29,852 nt of DNA from NCBI GenBank assembly GCA_016215705.1, contig JACRIR010000060.1:1-29852 (forward strand), written 5' to 3'. The notes beneath the pieces were generated by a model. That model was not told where the DNA came from and did no database searches. It was given only the letters and a program-made list of their open reading frames with translations. Within the stretch, counting starts at the first letter, position 1. The number at the start of each line of letters is the position of its first letter. This document shows positions 1-8,194 of this stretch, piece by piece. Both the position numbers and the translations under genes were made by a program. Source of the stretch: Candidatus Poribacteria bacterium (GTDB lineage Bacteria; Abyssobacteria; SURF-5).

Positions 1-499
1 ATTCGCTCCTCTCTCTCACCCTTCAGGCGTGGTGGGGGACCGGAGGCAGCCGCTTGTCTTCACAGTTCAAAACATGCGCGCGGGAAGGAGCGCATGGCCA
101 AACAATCAACTCCACGCCCGGGCGTGGAGCCCCAGGCTTCCTTAGTCGCACGTTTCATGATTCCTGCGACGTATTCGCCTGACCTCTGTAGGGGCGACCC
201 GGCGGGTCGCCCGCAAGAGACGTATTCTTCAGGCGTACGCTGTAGGGGCGACTCGGTAAGTCGCCCGCAAGAAAAATGCACGGCAGGTGCGGATTCATTC
301 CCTCTTTCATGGGAATGGCAGTCTGGATGTTGTATTCGTGTAATTCGTATAATTTGTGAGATTCGTGATCCAAACTTCTTCTTTGGTTGTCGCTGTGCCG
401 CGTAATCTGCGGATAAAGGAGAAGCTTAATTCGTGAGATTCGTGATCCGGGAATCTTCCTGGATAAGAGGGACTCTCGAACAGTCCCAAAGGAGGAACT
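1..499. repeat. Repeat-bearing intergenic region
   Basis: No convincing gene lies here. Two near-identical units of about 31 bp, at 187-217 and 241-271, each hold a short palindrome (TAGGGGCGAC...GTCGCCC). Each is preceded by a related stretch beginning ACGTATTC, so the whole unit repeats with a period of about 54 bp. A second direct repeat, GTGAGATTCGTGATCC, occurs near 355-371 and again near 433-449 in AT-rich sequence. These are typical dispersed intergenic repeats. The short open frames across them read through the palindromes and have no ribosome binding site or recognisable product. Confidence 0.6.
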
Positions 500-1015
500 G
501 TGAGAATAAGCCAACTACAGAAACGGAGCATACTCAGACTTTTTGCAGCCGGTAAGTCTCTCGAAGAGGTTGCAGAAATCCTCAACCGCTCCGATGCGCA
601 TTCACCGGACAATCAGCCGGGCCGGAAGACGGAAGCGGCCCCTGCGCCTGCTCGGAAACCCCGCGCGCGCATCAGTATGTCGCGCCTCGAAAAGTTCTTC
701 GAGGAGTATCTCGCCATGCCGATAAGCGAGAAACAACGACAGACTCTCCTCGCAGAACAAGTGTCAGACCGCATGCACCGCCTGTTGGATGACATCGCGG
801 ACCTCAAACGAGTGGACGACGCGCTGCTGGAAAAGTCCGAAGAAAAAACACTGATCCCTTTGCTCGACATCAAACGGAAAATAAAAGAACGAATGGCGAA
901 GGAAGACATGCCTCGAGCCGGGGGAAATAGCCCGTCGGATTCGTCGCAAGAAGCCATAAGAGGAGCCATCAATGAGTGTTGTGAGAGAGTACTCAACTAC
1001 GGAAATCCGGAATAG
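500..1015 (+). CDS. Putative terminase small subunit-like protein
   Basis: This 171-residue protein begins at a GTG codon preceded by a strong Shine-Dalgarno AAAGGAGG (about 488-495), which fixes the start. Residues 1-30 (ISQLQKRSILRLFAAGKSLEEVAEIL) look like a helix-turn-helix of the kind used for DNA recognition by small terminase subunits. Then comes a Pro/Ala/Arg-rich linker (about 33-58) and a charged, helical, probably coiled-coil region (60-135). The 3' end overlaps the large terminase gene by 44 bp, so the two are translationally coupled. In phages the small subunit recognises the packaging site and regulates the large subunit. I did not recognise a specific family; the call rests mainly on position and the N-terminal HTH. 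Confidence 0.55.
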   Translation: MRISQLQKRSILRLFAAGKSLEEVAEILNRSDAHSPDNQPGRKTEAAPAPARKPRARISMSRLEKFFEEYLAMPISEKQRQTLLAEQVSDRMHRLLDDIADLKRVDDALLEKSEEKTLIPLLDIKRKIKERMAKEDMPRAGGNSPSDSSQEAIRGAINECCERVLNYGNPE

Positions 1016-2345
1016 GTGCGCCGGCGAGATGCTCGCGATGGCGCGCTTCCTCGGCTATCAAGTGGCGCCGGTGCATCAGCGCATGGCGCAATCGGAAGAC
1101 GACGAACGCTCGCTGATTCTCGCGCCGCGCGGATTCGGAAAGTCAACTCTTCTTTCGGTGGTGAGATGTATCTCCGAGATCGTTCGCAATCCGGACGTCC
1201 GCATCCTCCTTGCAAGTAACACTCAGCCGCAAGCGGAAGCGTTCTTGCGCGAGATTCGCGGCCACTTCGAGAGGAATCAAGGATTCGTTGGAGTCTTCGG
1301 CGACTTCGTCGGCCCCAAATGGAGCGACAATCAGATCGTGGTCCGCCAAAGAAACCGCATAGCCAAGGAACCGACCGTCTTCGCCGTCGGAGTCGGAGGC
1401 GGGCTGATCTCGAAGCATTTCGACATCATCATTTGCGACGACATAGTTGACGAGGAAAACTCGCGCACGGAGCCGCAGCGCGAGAGACTCAGAGTGTGGT
1501 TCTTCAAGGTCCTCCTTCCGTGTCTCGAGCCCCACGGGAAGCTCTGTGTCATCGGCACACGCTATCATTACCGCGATCTCTATGGCCACCTTATCGAGAA
1601 CGGTTTTGCGCCGGCCACCATCATCCGCGCCCTCGACGCCGATGGATCGAGCGCTTGGCCCGAAAAGTTCCCGGCCGAAAAACTCGAGAAAATACGGCGG
1701 CAGGCGGGCACGGTCATTTTCAACGCTCAGTACCAGAACGATACCGAGGCCATGAAGGGAGCCGTCTTCAAGGCCGACTGGCTTCACTACTACGACAGCA
1801 TGGATAATCCGGGGACACCTTGCCCCAAGGTGTCCCCGGATTATCAACATCCCGACCCGCCGCTCGCGGTTTTCCAGGGCGTCGACCTCTCGATTGGGCG
1901 CGACGAAAGGTCGGACTATTTCGCAATGGTCACGATAGGCGTCGATACGTGGGACAATGTCTACGTGCTCGACTGCTTCATGGCGCGCCTCAGTTTCAAA
2001 CAACAGACCGCCGCCATCCTTGAAAGATACAAGCGATTCGATCCGATCAAGCTCGCCATCGAGGCGAACGCATATCAGGCCGTACAGGTGGAACGCGTTC
2101 GCGAGCTTGGAGCCGTCCGCGCCACGAAGGTGTTCACCACCTGCGACAAACTCTCGCGCGCATGGAAACTATCGGCCCTGTTTGAAGATGGCCGCGTCCG
2201 GCTCAATCGTAACATGACCGAACTCGTCGAGCAACTACTCGTGTTCCCGCAAGGCGAGCATGACGACCTCATAGACGCGCTCGACCTCGCAATCGGCGTC
2301 TCCTACTCGCGCGGCCCACGGATACGATTCATCGGCCGCCCTTAG
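972..2345 (+). CDS. Phage-type terminase large subunit (ATPase-nuclease)
   Basis: This 457-residue protein has the two-domain plan of large terminases, the motors that package and cut phage DNA. The ATPase domain shows a Walker A (APRGFGKST, 51-59), a Walker B (DIIICDD, 151-157) and a coupling motif GTRYH (195-199). The RNase H-like nuclease domain starts at FQGVDLSIG (301-309) with Asp305, continues with AIEANAYQ (Glu364) and ends with GEHDDLIDALD (Asp431/432), the usual acidic triad. The ATG lies inside the preceding gene behind an AGAGGAG ribosome binding site. Residues 277-291, between the domains, are encoded by a perfect palindrome of the repeat family found elsewhere in this window. 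The TAG stop is the first base triplet of a 124-bp inverted-repeat element. No portal, capsid or tail gene is nearby, so this is a remnant or a domesticated pair. Confidence 0.9.
   Translation: MSVVREYSTTEIRNRCAGEMLAMARFLGYQVAPVHQRMAQSEDDERSLILAPRGFGKSTLLSVVRCISEIVRNPDVRILLASNTQPQAEAFLREIRGHFERNQGFVGVFGDFVGPKWSDNQIVVRQRNRIAKEPTVFAVGVGGGLISKHFDIIICDDIVDEENSRTEPQRERLRVWFFKVLLPCLEPHGKLCVIGTRYHYRDLYGHLIENGFAPATIIRALDADGSSAWPEKFPAEKLEKIRRQAGTVIFNAQYQNDTEAMKGAVFKADWLHYYDSMDNPGTPCPKVSPDYQHPDPPLAVFQGVDLSIGRDERSDYFAMVTIGVDTWDNVYVLDCFMARLSFKQQTAAILERYKRFDPIKLAIEANAYQAVQVERVRELGAVRATKVFTTCDKLSRAWKLSALFEDGRVRLNRNMTELVEQLLVFPQGEHDDLIDALDLAIGVSYSRGPRIRFIGRP
1803..1845. repeat. GGGGACAC palindrome inside terminase gene
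   Basis: Two perfectly complementary 20-nt arms (1803-1822 and 1826-1845) flank a 3-nt CCC loop. The core of the arm is GGGGACACC. The same architecture (A/T-rich outer arm, GGGGACAC or GAGGACAC inner arm, 3-nt loop) recurs at 5917-5957, 6052-6096, 19532-19574 and 29733-29773. This copy is translated in frame as part of the linker between the ATPase and nuclease domains. Confidence 0.85.
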
Positions 2346-2466
2346 TGTAGTGTCTCAGAAATAACTTGAAGCGCTGCGAAGGGGACCGTCCCAGATTTAC
2401 GGGCGCTTTGCGCCGTAGAATCGGGACTGTCCCCGAAGATCAAGAAGCGTTAGAGACACTACACTA
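2343..2466. repeat. 124-bp inverted-repeat element (MITE-like)
   Basis: The ends are perfect 14-bp inverted repeats (TAGTGTAGTGTCTC at 2343-2356 and its complement at 2453-2466). Inside is a second imperfect inverted repeat with GGGGACCGTCCC and GGGACTGTCCCC arms around a GGCGC...GCGCC centre near 2400-2414. There is no coding capacity. The structure fits a non-autonomous miniature element or a nested REP-type hairpin. Its left end supplies the stop codon of the terminase gene. Confidence 0.7.
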
Positions 2467-2690
2467 GCGTCAAGTCGCGCTTGAGTTAGTCATTGCAGAC
2501 GCGCGCTTTCGTAGGGGCGAAGGGGCGCACGCCTCCGTAGGGGCACGGTAGGTGCGCGCTTTCGTAGGGGCACGGCGCGCCGTGCCCCTACAAGTACCAA
2601 CAGAACTAACTTGATCTGACACTAGTCCATCACACCGCCCCGTGTTATATTGGTTGAAGAGTTACATTTAGACGAAGGAGGTAGATTCAG
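2467..2690. repeat. TAGGGGC repeat cluster between terminase and DJ-1 gene
   Basis: Several copies of CGTAGGGGC follow one another between 2510 and 2570. A perfect 28-nt palindrome, GTAGGGGCACGGCG with its complement, occupies 2564-2591. The cluster is bracketed by related sequences in opposite orientation: CTAGCGTCAAG...TTGAGTTAGT near 2464-2491 and AACTAACTTGATCTGACACTAG near 2603-2625. This suggests a second, degenerate inverted-repeat element. The promoter of the next gene should lie between about 2630 and 2675, but I cannot assign -35/-10 boxes with confidence. Confidence 0.6.
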
Positions 2691-3266
2691 ATGGAACTAA
2701 AAGGAAAGAAGGTTCTGATTCTCGCCGATGATTTGTATGAAGACCTCGAATTGTGGTATCCGAGAATAAGGCTGACCGAGGCCGGCGCTCTAGTAAAGGT
2801 CGCTGGCATAGAAAAACGAACATACAACGGCAAACACGGCTATCCCGTCGAAGCAGACGACAAGATTTCGGCCTATGACCCGAAGGATTTCGACTGCGTA
2901 GTGATACCCGGCGGCTATGCGCCGGATAAGCTCAGACGCTCGAAGACGGTCCTGAATTTCGTGAAACGAATGCACGACGACGGCAAAGTCGTGGCCGCAA
3001 TATGCCACGCAGCATGGGTTCCCATCTCCGCAGACATCGTCAAGGGCAGAACGATGACGTGCTTCTTCGGAATCAAAGACGACCTCGTCAACGCGGGCGC
3101 AAAGTACGTCGATCAATCGGTCGTGTGCGACGACAACATCGTGAGCTCGCGCACTCCCGATGACCTCCCCGATTTTTGCCGGGCAATAATCGCGCTGCTC
3201 GCGGGTAAAGGCGAATGCCAGACGGTCACTATGGGCGCAATGGAAGCAAGCGACGTGTATATATAG
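2691..3266 (+). CDS. DJ-1/PfpI family protein (class I glutamine amidotransferase-like)
   Basis: The 191-residue length matches the compact PfpI/YhbO subgroup. The nucleophile elbow AICHAAW (103-109) supplies Cys105 followed by His106. Glu17 in the EDLELWYP segment corresponds to the acidic residue that contacts the cysteine in this family. The PGGYAPDKLR segment (73-82) is the conserved loop before the elbow. Family members act as cysteine peptidases, glyoxalase III or protein/nucleic-acid deglycases against methylglyoxal damage; which applies here cannot be told from sequence. The ATG is preceded by GAAGGAGG at about 2674-2681. The gene stands alone and converges on the glycosyltransferase gene downstream, 32 bp away. 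Confidence 0.88.
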   Translation: MELKGKKVLILADDLYEDLELWYPRIRLTEAGALVKVAGIEKRTYNGKHGYPVEADDKISAYDPKDFDCVVIPGGYAPDKLRRSKTVLNFVKRMHDDGKVVAAICHAAWVPISADIVKGRTMTCFFGIKDDLVNAGAKYVDQSVVCDDNIVSSRTPDDLPDFCRAIIALLAGKGECQTVTMGAMEASDVYI

Positions 3267-3298
3267 AAACGCCTGAAGTGAGCCGCCGGAGTCGAGTG

Positions 3299-4810
3299 TT
3301 ACGGGCACACGAACATAAGAATTTCCGGCCTCACTTCCACGCCTGTGAGCGGCCAAAACGCATTCTCGTCGGATACGAGGGCATCTCTCTGAATGCAATA
3401 TCCCTCGAAGTTCGCCGGGCCCACTCCCCGCGACCAGATTCTCCGGGACCGATGCACGTCGAAAACGGCGGCTTGAAATTTCTTTTGCGCGACCGCCTCG
3501 CGTATCTCGTTTATGAGACTCATCCGCCCTCTTTCTCTGTCGCTGCTCATGATGCTGTAGAGCGCTTCCCCATGCGCGTAAGTGTTCTTGCCGGCGAGTG
3601 ACGGCAGATACGAGTGGTAGGGAACATAGACCTCGCCAGGAATCCTCGCGATTCGATCAACAAGTCTCCAACCCGCTTCTTCATCCTGCGCAGTCGGAAT
3701 CAGTGGAAGCGGATTATATGCGAGGACGGCGAATTGCAAAAGCAAAACGAGATAAATGGAAGCTTCCCATTGTCCTGCGGCGTCGGCGCAACGATCCCTG
3801 ATAGTCCTGACCGTCAGGTCGGCGCCCAACCCGAATAGGACCGCTATCATGGCATACGCCGTGAGAAGAACATTGTCGAAGCCGCCCTCATGTACCCTCG
3901 ACATCCATGAAGCGCCGACCATCGCGCCCGTCGCGAGAAAATAAAACAGCCACTCTTTGTAGTTCGGCCCGAAGAAACAAGAACAGAAGTATACTGCGGC
4001 CATGCCGCAGGCTACACCCATCGGCGCCAGAATATCCGCCGTCCAGAACTGGAGAAGCAAACTCTTGAGTAACGGATGGCCCGACGGAATGCCGAAAACG
4101 TAGTAGGCGTACCACCCGTCATGCAACCGGTCGAGCGCAAAAGTGCTGATGCCTATTATCGCGGCTGCCACGATTCCGAAAATAAGCCCGCGCCGGAAAT
4201 CCGCCAATAAGCAATAAATGACAACCGGCAAGGTGATCGCAAGCGCAGTCTGTTTGGTGAGGAACGCAAGCGAGAAAACGATTGCCGCAAGAACCCACGC
4301 TCTCGCACTCTCTCCGAACTTTACCAGATACAGTCCTGCAAGAAGAAACAGGAGAAACAGCGAATCAACGCGCGCGATGTCGAGCCACGCGCCGCTGAGC
4401 CGGTAGGTCGCAGCGAACAGCCCCGCTGACACCAACGCCGCAAAGCCACTCCCTGTTTGCCTCCTGACGAAAAGGGCGATAAGGACAAAACAGCCAACCG
4501 AGGAAACAAACGCAACCAGCCTCAACGGCGGAAAACCGACGCCCGTAATCTTCGCGACCGCGGCAGAAAGATAGAAGTACAAAGGAGTATAGAAGAAAGG
4601 AACGAAATCCAGTGAAGGCCGGACGTACAAAGGTTGTCCGGCCAGTATTCTCTTCACGTGAATGACAAGACTCCCCTCGAGCCATTCCATCTCGAATGGA
4701 TATCTCATGCGGAAGGGAACGACGAAGAGATACATGAGAACGTAGACAATTGCGGTTGCGCCCGTCACGCTCTTGAAAAATCTCGAAACCTGCTGTGCTT
4801 TGTCATTCAC
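3299..4810 (-). CDS. GT-C fold membrane glycosyltransferase (PMT/ArnT-like)
   Basis: This 503-residue integral membrane protein has roughly ten hydrophobic segments from residue 15 to about 380 and a soluble C-terminal part of about 120 residues. The acidic cluster FEMEWLEG (39-46) just after the first membrane segment matches the position of the catalytic or metal-binding acids in the first periplasmic loop of GT-C enzymes. These move a sugar from a polyprenyl-phosphate carrier to an acceptor outside the membrane. The assigned start is GTG with only a weak upstream purine run, so a downstream start is possible. The next gene upstream on the same strand encodes a polyprenyl-phosphate sugar synthase, which would make its donor. 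The acceptor is unknown. Confidence 0.75.
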   Translation of the reverse strand: MNDKAQQVSRFFKSVTGATAIVYVLMYLFVVPFRMRYPFEMEWLEGSLVIHVKRILAGQPLYVRPSLDFVPFFYTPLYFYLSAAVAKITGVGFPPLRLVAFVSSVGCFVLIALFVRRQTGSGFAALVSAGLFAATYRLSGAWLDIARVDSLFLLFLLAGLYLVKFGESARAWVLAAIVFSLAFLTKQTALAITLPVVIYCLLADFRRGLIFGIVAAAIIGISTFALDRLHDGWYAYYVFGIPSGHPLLKSLLLQFWTADILAPMGVACGMAAVYFCSCFFGPNYKEWLFYFLATGAMVGASWMSRVHEGGFDNVLLTAYAMIAVLFGLGADLTVRTIRDRCADAAGQWEASIYLVLLLQFAVLAYNPLPLIPTAQDEEAGWRLVDRIARIPGEVYVPYHSYLPSLAGKNTYAHGEALYSIMSSDRERGRMSLINEIREAVAQKKFQAAVFDVHRSRRIWSRGVGPANFEGYCIQRDALVSDENAFWPLTGVEVRPEILMFVCP

Positions 4811-4838
4811 CCCTGTTGACTCCGCATGCGTCCGGTTC

Positions 4839-4881
4839 CCTTAATCGGGGACTCCGTGCCCCCTGGTGTCCCCCATTAAGG
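4839..4881. repeat. Degenerate GGGGAC palindrome between two glycosyltransferase genes
   Basis: The arms CCTTAATCGGGGACT and GTGTCCCCCATTAAGG pair imperfectly around a C-rich centre. It has the layout of the other hairpin repeats in the window but several mismatches, so it is an older or decayed copy. It lies between the minus-strand genes ending at 4943 and starting at 4810 and could form an RNA hairpin in their transcript. Confidence 0.6.
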
Positions 4882-4942
4882 AATCTGTTGAATTCGTATG
4901 CGATGGTAGTTGGATTCTTCGCCTTGCTCAGAATGATAGCTA

Positions 4943-5878
4943 CTATTGTTCGAGACCGACTGCTTCGCGAATTATCCATGGCGGGCGACCCTTCGCTTGC
5001 TCGTATATTCTGCCAAGATATTCGCCGAGGATGCCCATGCAAACCAGTTGCGCGCCGCCAAGGAGCGTCACAAGCGCTATCGTTGTCGTGGATTCCCATG
5101 CGCGCCTCGTCTCTGATCCGGAGATGCCATTCAACCCGAAGAGCGAAACCATCAACCACAGTATGGCTGCCATGCAAGCTGCCAGCCCAAGATATGTCGC
5201 GAGCTTGAGCGGCAAACTGGAAAACGCAAAAATGCCGTCGAGCGCAAGCTTGAGGAGTTTGGAAAATGTGTACTTCGCTTCTCCCGCTGCCCGCGCGCCT
5301 CGCTCGTATTCTATTCCCACTTGTCGAAAGCCGACCCACGATCTCAGGCCCCTTACGAATCGTTCGCGTTCCGGCATCGTCTTGAGTACGTCGGCCACTT
5401 TCCTGTCCATGAGAGAAAAATCGCCGGAGCCATATGGCATATCAATATTCGCCAGCTTCCCGATGACCTTGTAGAAGAGGTCGTAGCAAAACCTCTTTAG
5501 AAGACTTTCTTTGCGCTTTGTCCGTATGCCGTATACTACCTCGTAGCCTTCCCTCCATTTGGATATGAAACGGTGAAGCTCCTCCGGCGGATCCTGGAGG
5601 TCGGAATCGAGGACGATCACACAGTCGCCGCGCGCATAGTGGATGCCCGCCGAAATAGCGTTCTGATGCCCGAAGTTGCGCGAAAACCGGAGCGCCTTCC
5701 AACGCGGATCACTTTTATGAATCGCGCATACGATCTCCCATGTGCCGTCGGAAGAACCGTCGTCAACCATCAACACTTCAAAAGGTTCATCCCATTTCTC
5801 GGCTGCTGCGGCGAGCCGGGCATGGAATTGAGGAAGCACATCTCGCTCATTGAAGCATGGGGACACAATTGAAATCAC
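4943..5878 (-). CDS. GT2 polyprenyl-phosphate sugar synthase (GtrB/ArnC/DPM1-like)
   Basis: A 311-residue family 2 glycosyltransferase with a cytoplasmic catalytic domain and two C-terminal membrane helices (about 225-250 and 260-290), the standard plan of GtrB, ArnC and DPM1 relatives. Key motifs are SPCFNE near the N terminus, VDDGSSDGT (37-45), and the DxD-containing VLDSDLQDPPE (about 90-100). The GSGDFSLMDRKV segment and the RGLRSWVGF region are also characteristic. The reaction is transfer of a sugar from a nucleotide donor to undecaprenyl phosphate at the inner face of the membrane. Translation starts at a GTG behind AGAGGA. It is paired with the GT-C gene downstream on the same strand, which fits the classic donor-synthase plus transferase arrangement. 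Confidence 0.88.
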   Translation of the reverse strand: MISIVSPCFNERDVLPQFHARLAAAAEKWDEPFEVLMVDDGSSDGTWEIVCAIHKSDPRWKALRFSRNFGHQNAISAGIHYARGDCVIVLDSDLQDPPEELHRFISKWREGYEVVYGIRTKRKESLLKRFCYDLFYKVIGKLANIDMPYGSGDFSLMDRKVADVLKTMPERERFVRGLRSWVGFRQVGIEYERGARAAGEAKYTFSKLLKLALDGIFAFSSLPLKLATYLGLAACMAAILWLMVSLFGLNGISGSETRRAWESTTTIALVTLLGGAQLVCMGILGEYLGRIYEQAKGRPPWIIREAVGLEQ

Positions 5879-5916
5879 AGCGTCAGTCCTCTTCGAGAAC
5901 GCAGCGCCACACTTGG

Positions 5917-5957
5917 CTTATTCGAGGACACGATGCGACATCGTGTCCTCCAATAAG
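5917..5957. repeat. GAGGACAC hairpin repeat
   Basis: 19-nt arms (5917-5935 and 5939-5957) pair with one mismatch around a 3-nt CGA loop. The inner arm is GAGGACACGATG. A further related half-arm follows at about 5966-5986, suggesting a tandem or partly deleted second copy. Confidence 0.8.
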
Positions 5958-6051
5958 CACAATGCCGTATCGTGTCCCCGAATGAGCGCGCCTTTCCTGG
6001 GAGCAGCCTGCCACGCTTGTTGCATGGTCAATTGTGAAGCAAAGGCCGCTG

Positions 6052-6096
6052 CCATAAATTGAGGACACCATGCGGCACGGTGTCCTCAATTTATGG
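6052..6096. repeat. GAGGACAC hairpin repeat
   Basis: Arms of about 20 nt (6053-6072 and 6076-6095, extendable by one pair) flank a CGG loop with one mismatch next to the loop. The outer A/T-rich arm (ATAAATT) differs from those of the other copies, while the GAGGACAC inner arm is kept. Confidence 0.8.
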
Positions 6097-6497
6097 GCTT
6101 CTTAGGAAGGATTATACATGAGACGGACGGTTTTCTACAACACCGCTGGATTCGGAGTGCCAAGGCCGGATTTGGAGCCACGGGAGAGGAAATGGGCAAC
6201 AAAGAGAACGCACTCCTTGAGGCAACTGTGCGCAGAAAGGGAGTCGATTCCTCCGAGGTTCGCTTCACTCTCTATGTAGCGCAGACGACATCACGGCCCA
6301 CCCGCCATGCGACGTGAGGCTGAAGAAAGGGCACAGGACGATTCCTCGACGCTTCTTGACTGGACTGCCTCCTTCAGATACACTCTTTTTGGCAGGATTT
6401 TTGTAACCGGTCATGTCCGCCGCGAGAGCGCGTCTATTATCCTGTGGCGGTATGAACTTATGGGCGGCGCAACGCCTCGAAGCGATTTGCTGTCAAC

Positions 6498-6632
6498 GTG
6501 AAATTGAGCGCCAAGAAATATAAGTGTGAAGTCGGAAATGGAATCTCCGACGAAGAATACGAACGGATGGAATTGAACCTAATGAATTCGCGCCGGTCTC
6601 GAACCAGGAACAAATCGAGAATAGCCAGATGA
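6498..6632 (+). CDS. Possible small ORF coupled to the membrane protein gene
   Basis: A GTG-initiated frame of 44 codons ends in a TGA that overlaps the ATG of the following gene as ATGA. It would encode a basic peptide with a Cys-containing N-terminal third and a C-terminal run rich in Arg, Ser and Lys. The frame continues open upstream to about 6456, so it could be the tail of a decayed gene rather than an intact one. A weak 64-codon frame (6307-6501) ends by overlapping this GTG in the same way. No clear ribosome binding site and no family recognised; reported only because of the overlap geometry. Confidence 0.22.
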   Translation: MKLSAKKYKCEVGNGISDEEYERMELNLMNSRRSRTRNKSRIAR

Positions 6633-8179
6633 TAGGTGAGAAGTGGGCGCGCCGCATTAGCGCTTTGGTGATTATGTCCGGGTTTGTGTACTCCATATAC
6701 CTTCTCGGCCATGTTCAGGATGAGGTCTTCTACAGTTGTGACGGCGGAATCAAAGCCCTCCTGGTAAAGCAATACTGTCAGAAAGGGTTTGGCGTTACTC
6801 TTGATATTGAAGCCCAGGAATGGGTAAAGGAGATATGGGACCAAGGCTTTTACCCCTTTCATCCTCCATTCGTATATGAATTGGATAAAGGGTATGTCTC
6901 TTCTTTCCCCATTTTTCTTGCGGCTCTGACCGCCTTTTTTTACAAGCCATTCGGCCTGTACGGACTCTACGTCATCCCGACGGCAAGTCTCTGGGCGCTG
7001 TGGATCATGTTCAGACAGGTCGCCCAAAGGCTTGATCTGCGCGAAGAAATTGTTGCCATATCACTCGCGGTGATGGTATTTGCGTCTCCCCTCACCCTAT
7101 ATGGAGCAATGTTTTGGGAACACACGCTTGGGGTTCTATTGACTTTCTGCGGCGCTGCCTTCCTCCTTACCTACCGGGAGAAAAAGTGTCGGGGCCGAGG
7201 GCTTGTTTGCGGAATCCTGGCGGCGCTTTCAGTGTGCTTCCGGTCAGAGGCATTGGTTCTTGTCGCCGCCTATGCGGTTCTGTCCATATATTTGTATCTG
7301 AGACATGATTTCACTAACGCGAGGTTCTTCCTCGTTGGCATGACATTGGGTCTTGCAGGTCTCTTGCTGTTCAATACTCAGGCTTACGGACATCCGCTTG
7401 GTGTACACAGCCTTCAAGTACTCGAAGACTATTCATTGCTGGGTGACTTCGGCGCCAGGCTCCGGATATTGCAGGCGCTTTTGACCGGCCTCTTTCAGTC
7501 TTTTCAAGTCCTGATCTTCATACTAATTTATATGCCTGCGCTGTATTTTGCGAGGAGGCGCGAGACGACCTCGGCTCATGCGCACATTGCATTCATCTGC
7601 GCATTTTTTGTTTTGGGTGTTCCATTTGTCTTGCCCGGCATCGGGGGAAAGCAATGGGGACCACGGTTCTTGTTGCCTCTGATACCTTTGTTCTGTCTAT
7701 TGATCGGAATCTGCTTGCGCCGGCTTCTCGATCAACCCGCAAAATGCGTAAAGTACGCTCTGTTGTCAATATTTGTTGCGGCTTTTGGACTAGGGGTCTA
7801 TAGGAATACCATCCAGGGTTCCGTTCACCTGGCCGAGGACTACAATCTCAGAGTGAAACCAGCTTTGGATTTCCTTCGGCAAAGCGACGGCGTTTGCGCG
7901 GTGGTCGTTCATCAAGAGATCGCGCAGGAACTGGCCGGCGCATTTGAGACTACGCCCATGTTTTTGGCCCGCAGCGATAGTGAATTGGAATCCTTGACGA
8001 ACACACTTTCTCGAAATGGAATCCGGAAGTTTCTGCTCCTCACTTACCCAACGGATGGAATTGCGATTGGTCCCGACTATTCACCTGGAGCGAGAATGAA
8101 CGTGAATGAATTCGGGATCGTCGGTTCATACAAGATTTTCCAATTGGAGCTAAGCAAGGGAGGTCTTTCTCCTAATTAG
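6629..8179 (+). CDS. Multi-pass membrane protein, probable GT-C glycosyltransferase
   Basis: A 516-residue protein with about eleven hydrophobic segments from residue 10 to about 405 and a soluble C-terminal region of about 110 residues. An acidic stretch after the first membrane segment (HVQDEVFYSCDGGIKALL, 28-45) is placed like the catalytic loop of GT-C (PMT-type) transferases, and the Asp-Gly-Gly-x-Lys reading resembles the loops of uncharacterised bacterial mannosyltransferase-like proteins. The alternating loops with isolated Arg-Glu pairs also fit. No strong Shine-Dalgarno precedes the ATG. The next gene begins 15 bp after the stop and is of the same general class, so the two are probably one operon for cell-surface glycan work. 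The substrate cannot be inferred. Confidence 0.6.
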   Translation: MIGEKWARRISALVIMSGFVYSIYLLGHVQDEVFYSCDGGIKALLVKQYCQKGFGVTLDIEAQEWVKEIWDQGFYPFHPPFVYELDKGYVSSFPIFLAALTAFFYKPFGLYGLYVIPTASLWALWIMFRQVAQRLDLREEIVAISLAVMVFASPLTLYGAMFWEHTLGVLLTFCGAAFLLTYREKKCRGRGLVCGILAALSVCFRSEALVLVAAYAVLSIYLYLRHDFTNARFFLVGMTLGLAGLLLFNTQAYGHPLGVHSLQVLEDYSLLGDFGARLRILQALLTGLFQSFQVLIFILIYMPALYFARRRETTSAHAHIAFICAFFVLGVPFVLPGIGGKQWGPRFLLPLIPLFCLLIGICLRRLLDQPAKCVKYALLSIFVAAFGLGVYRNTIQGSVHLAEDYNLRVKPALDFLRQSDGVCAVVVHQEIAQELAGAFETTPMFLARSDSELESLTNTLSRNGIRKFLLLTYPTDGIAIGPDYSPGARMNVNEFGIVGSYKIFQLELSKGGLSPN

Positions 8180-8194
8180 GGACAAACGCGCAGC

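Larger units (their letters stand above)
5879..6628. other. 750-bp repeat-rich intergenic region
   Basis: This gap separates divergently transcribed glycosyltransferase genes (the minus-strand synthase and the plus-strand membrane protein at 6629). It holds two hairpin repeats (5917-5957 and 6052-6096), a further half-arm reading CGTGTCCCCGAATGAG at about 5971-5986, and short weak open frames. I see no confident gene apart from a possible short frame just before 6629. Promoters for both flanking genes should lie here. Confidence 0.5.

Noticed and set aside
187-271. The TAGGGGCGAC units as a CRISPR array.
   Set aside because: There are only two units, each internally palindromic. They have repeated flanks rather than unique spacers, and no cas gene is near.
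1143-2003. Minus-strand frame of 286 codons opposite the terminase.
   Set aside because: It is antisense to the intact ATPase and nuclease motifs, and its own translation has no family features.
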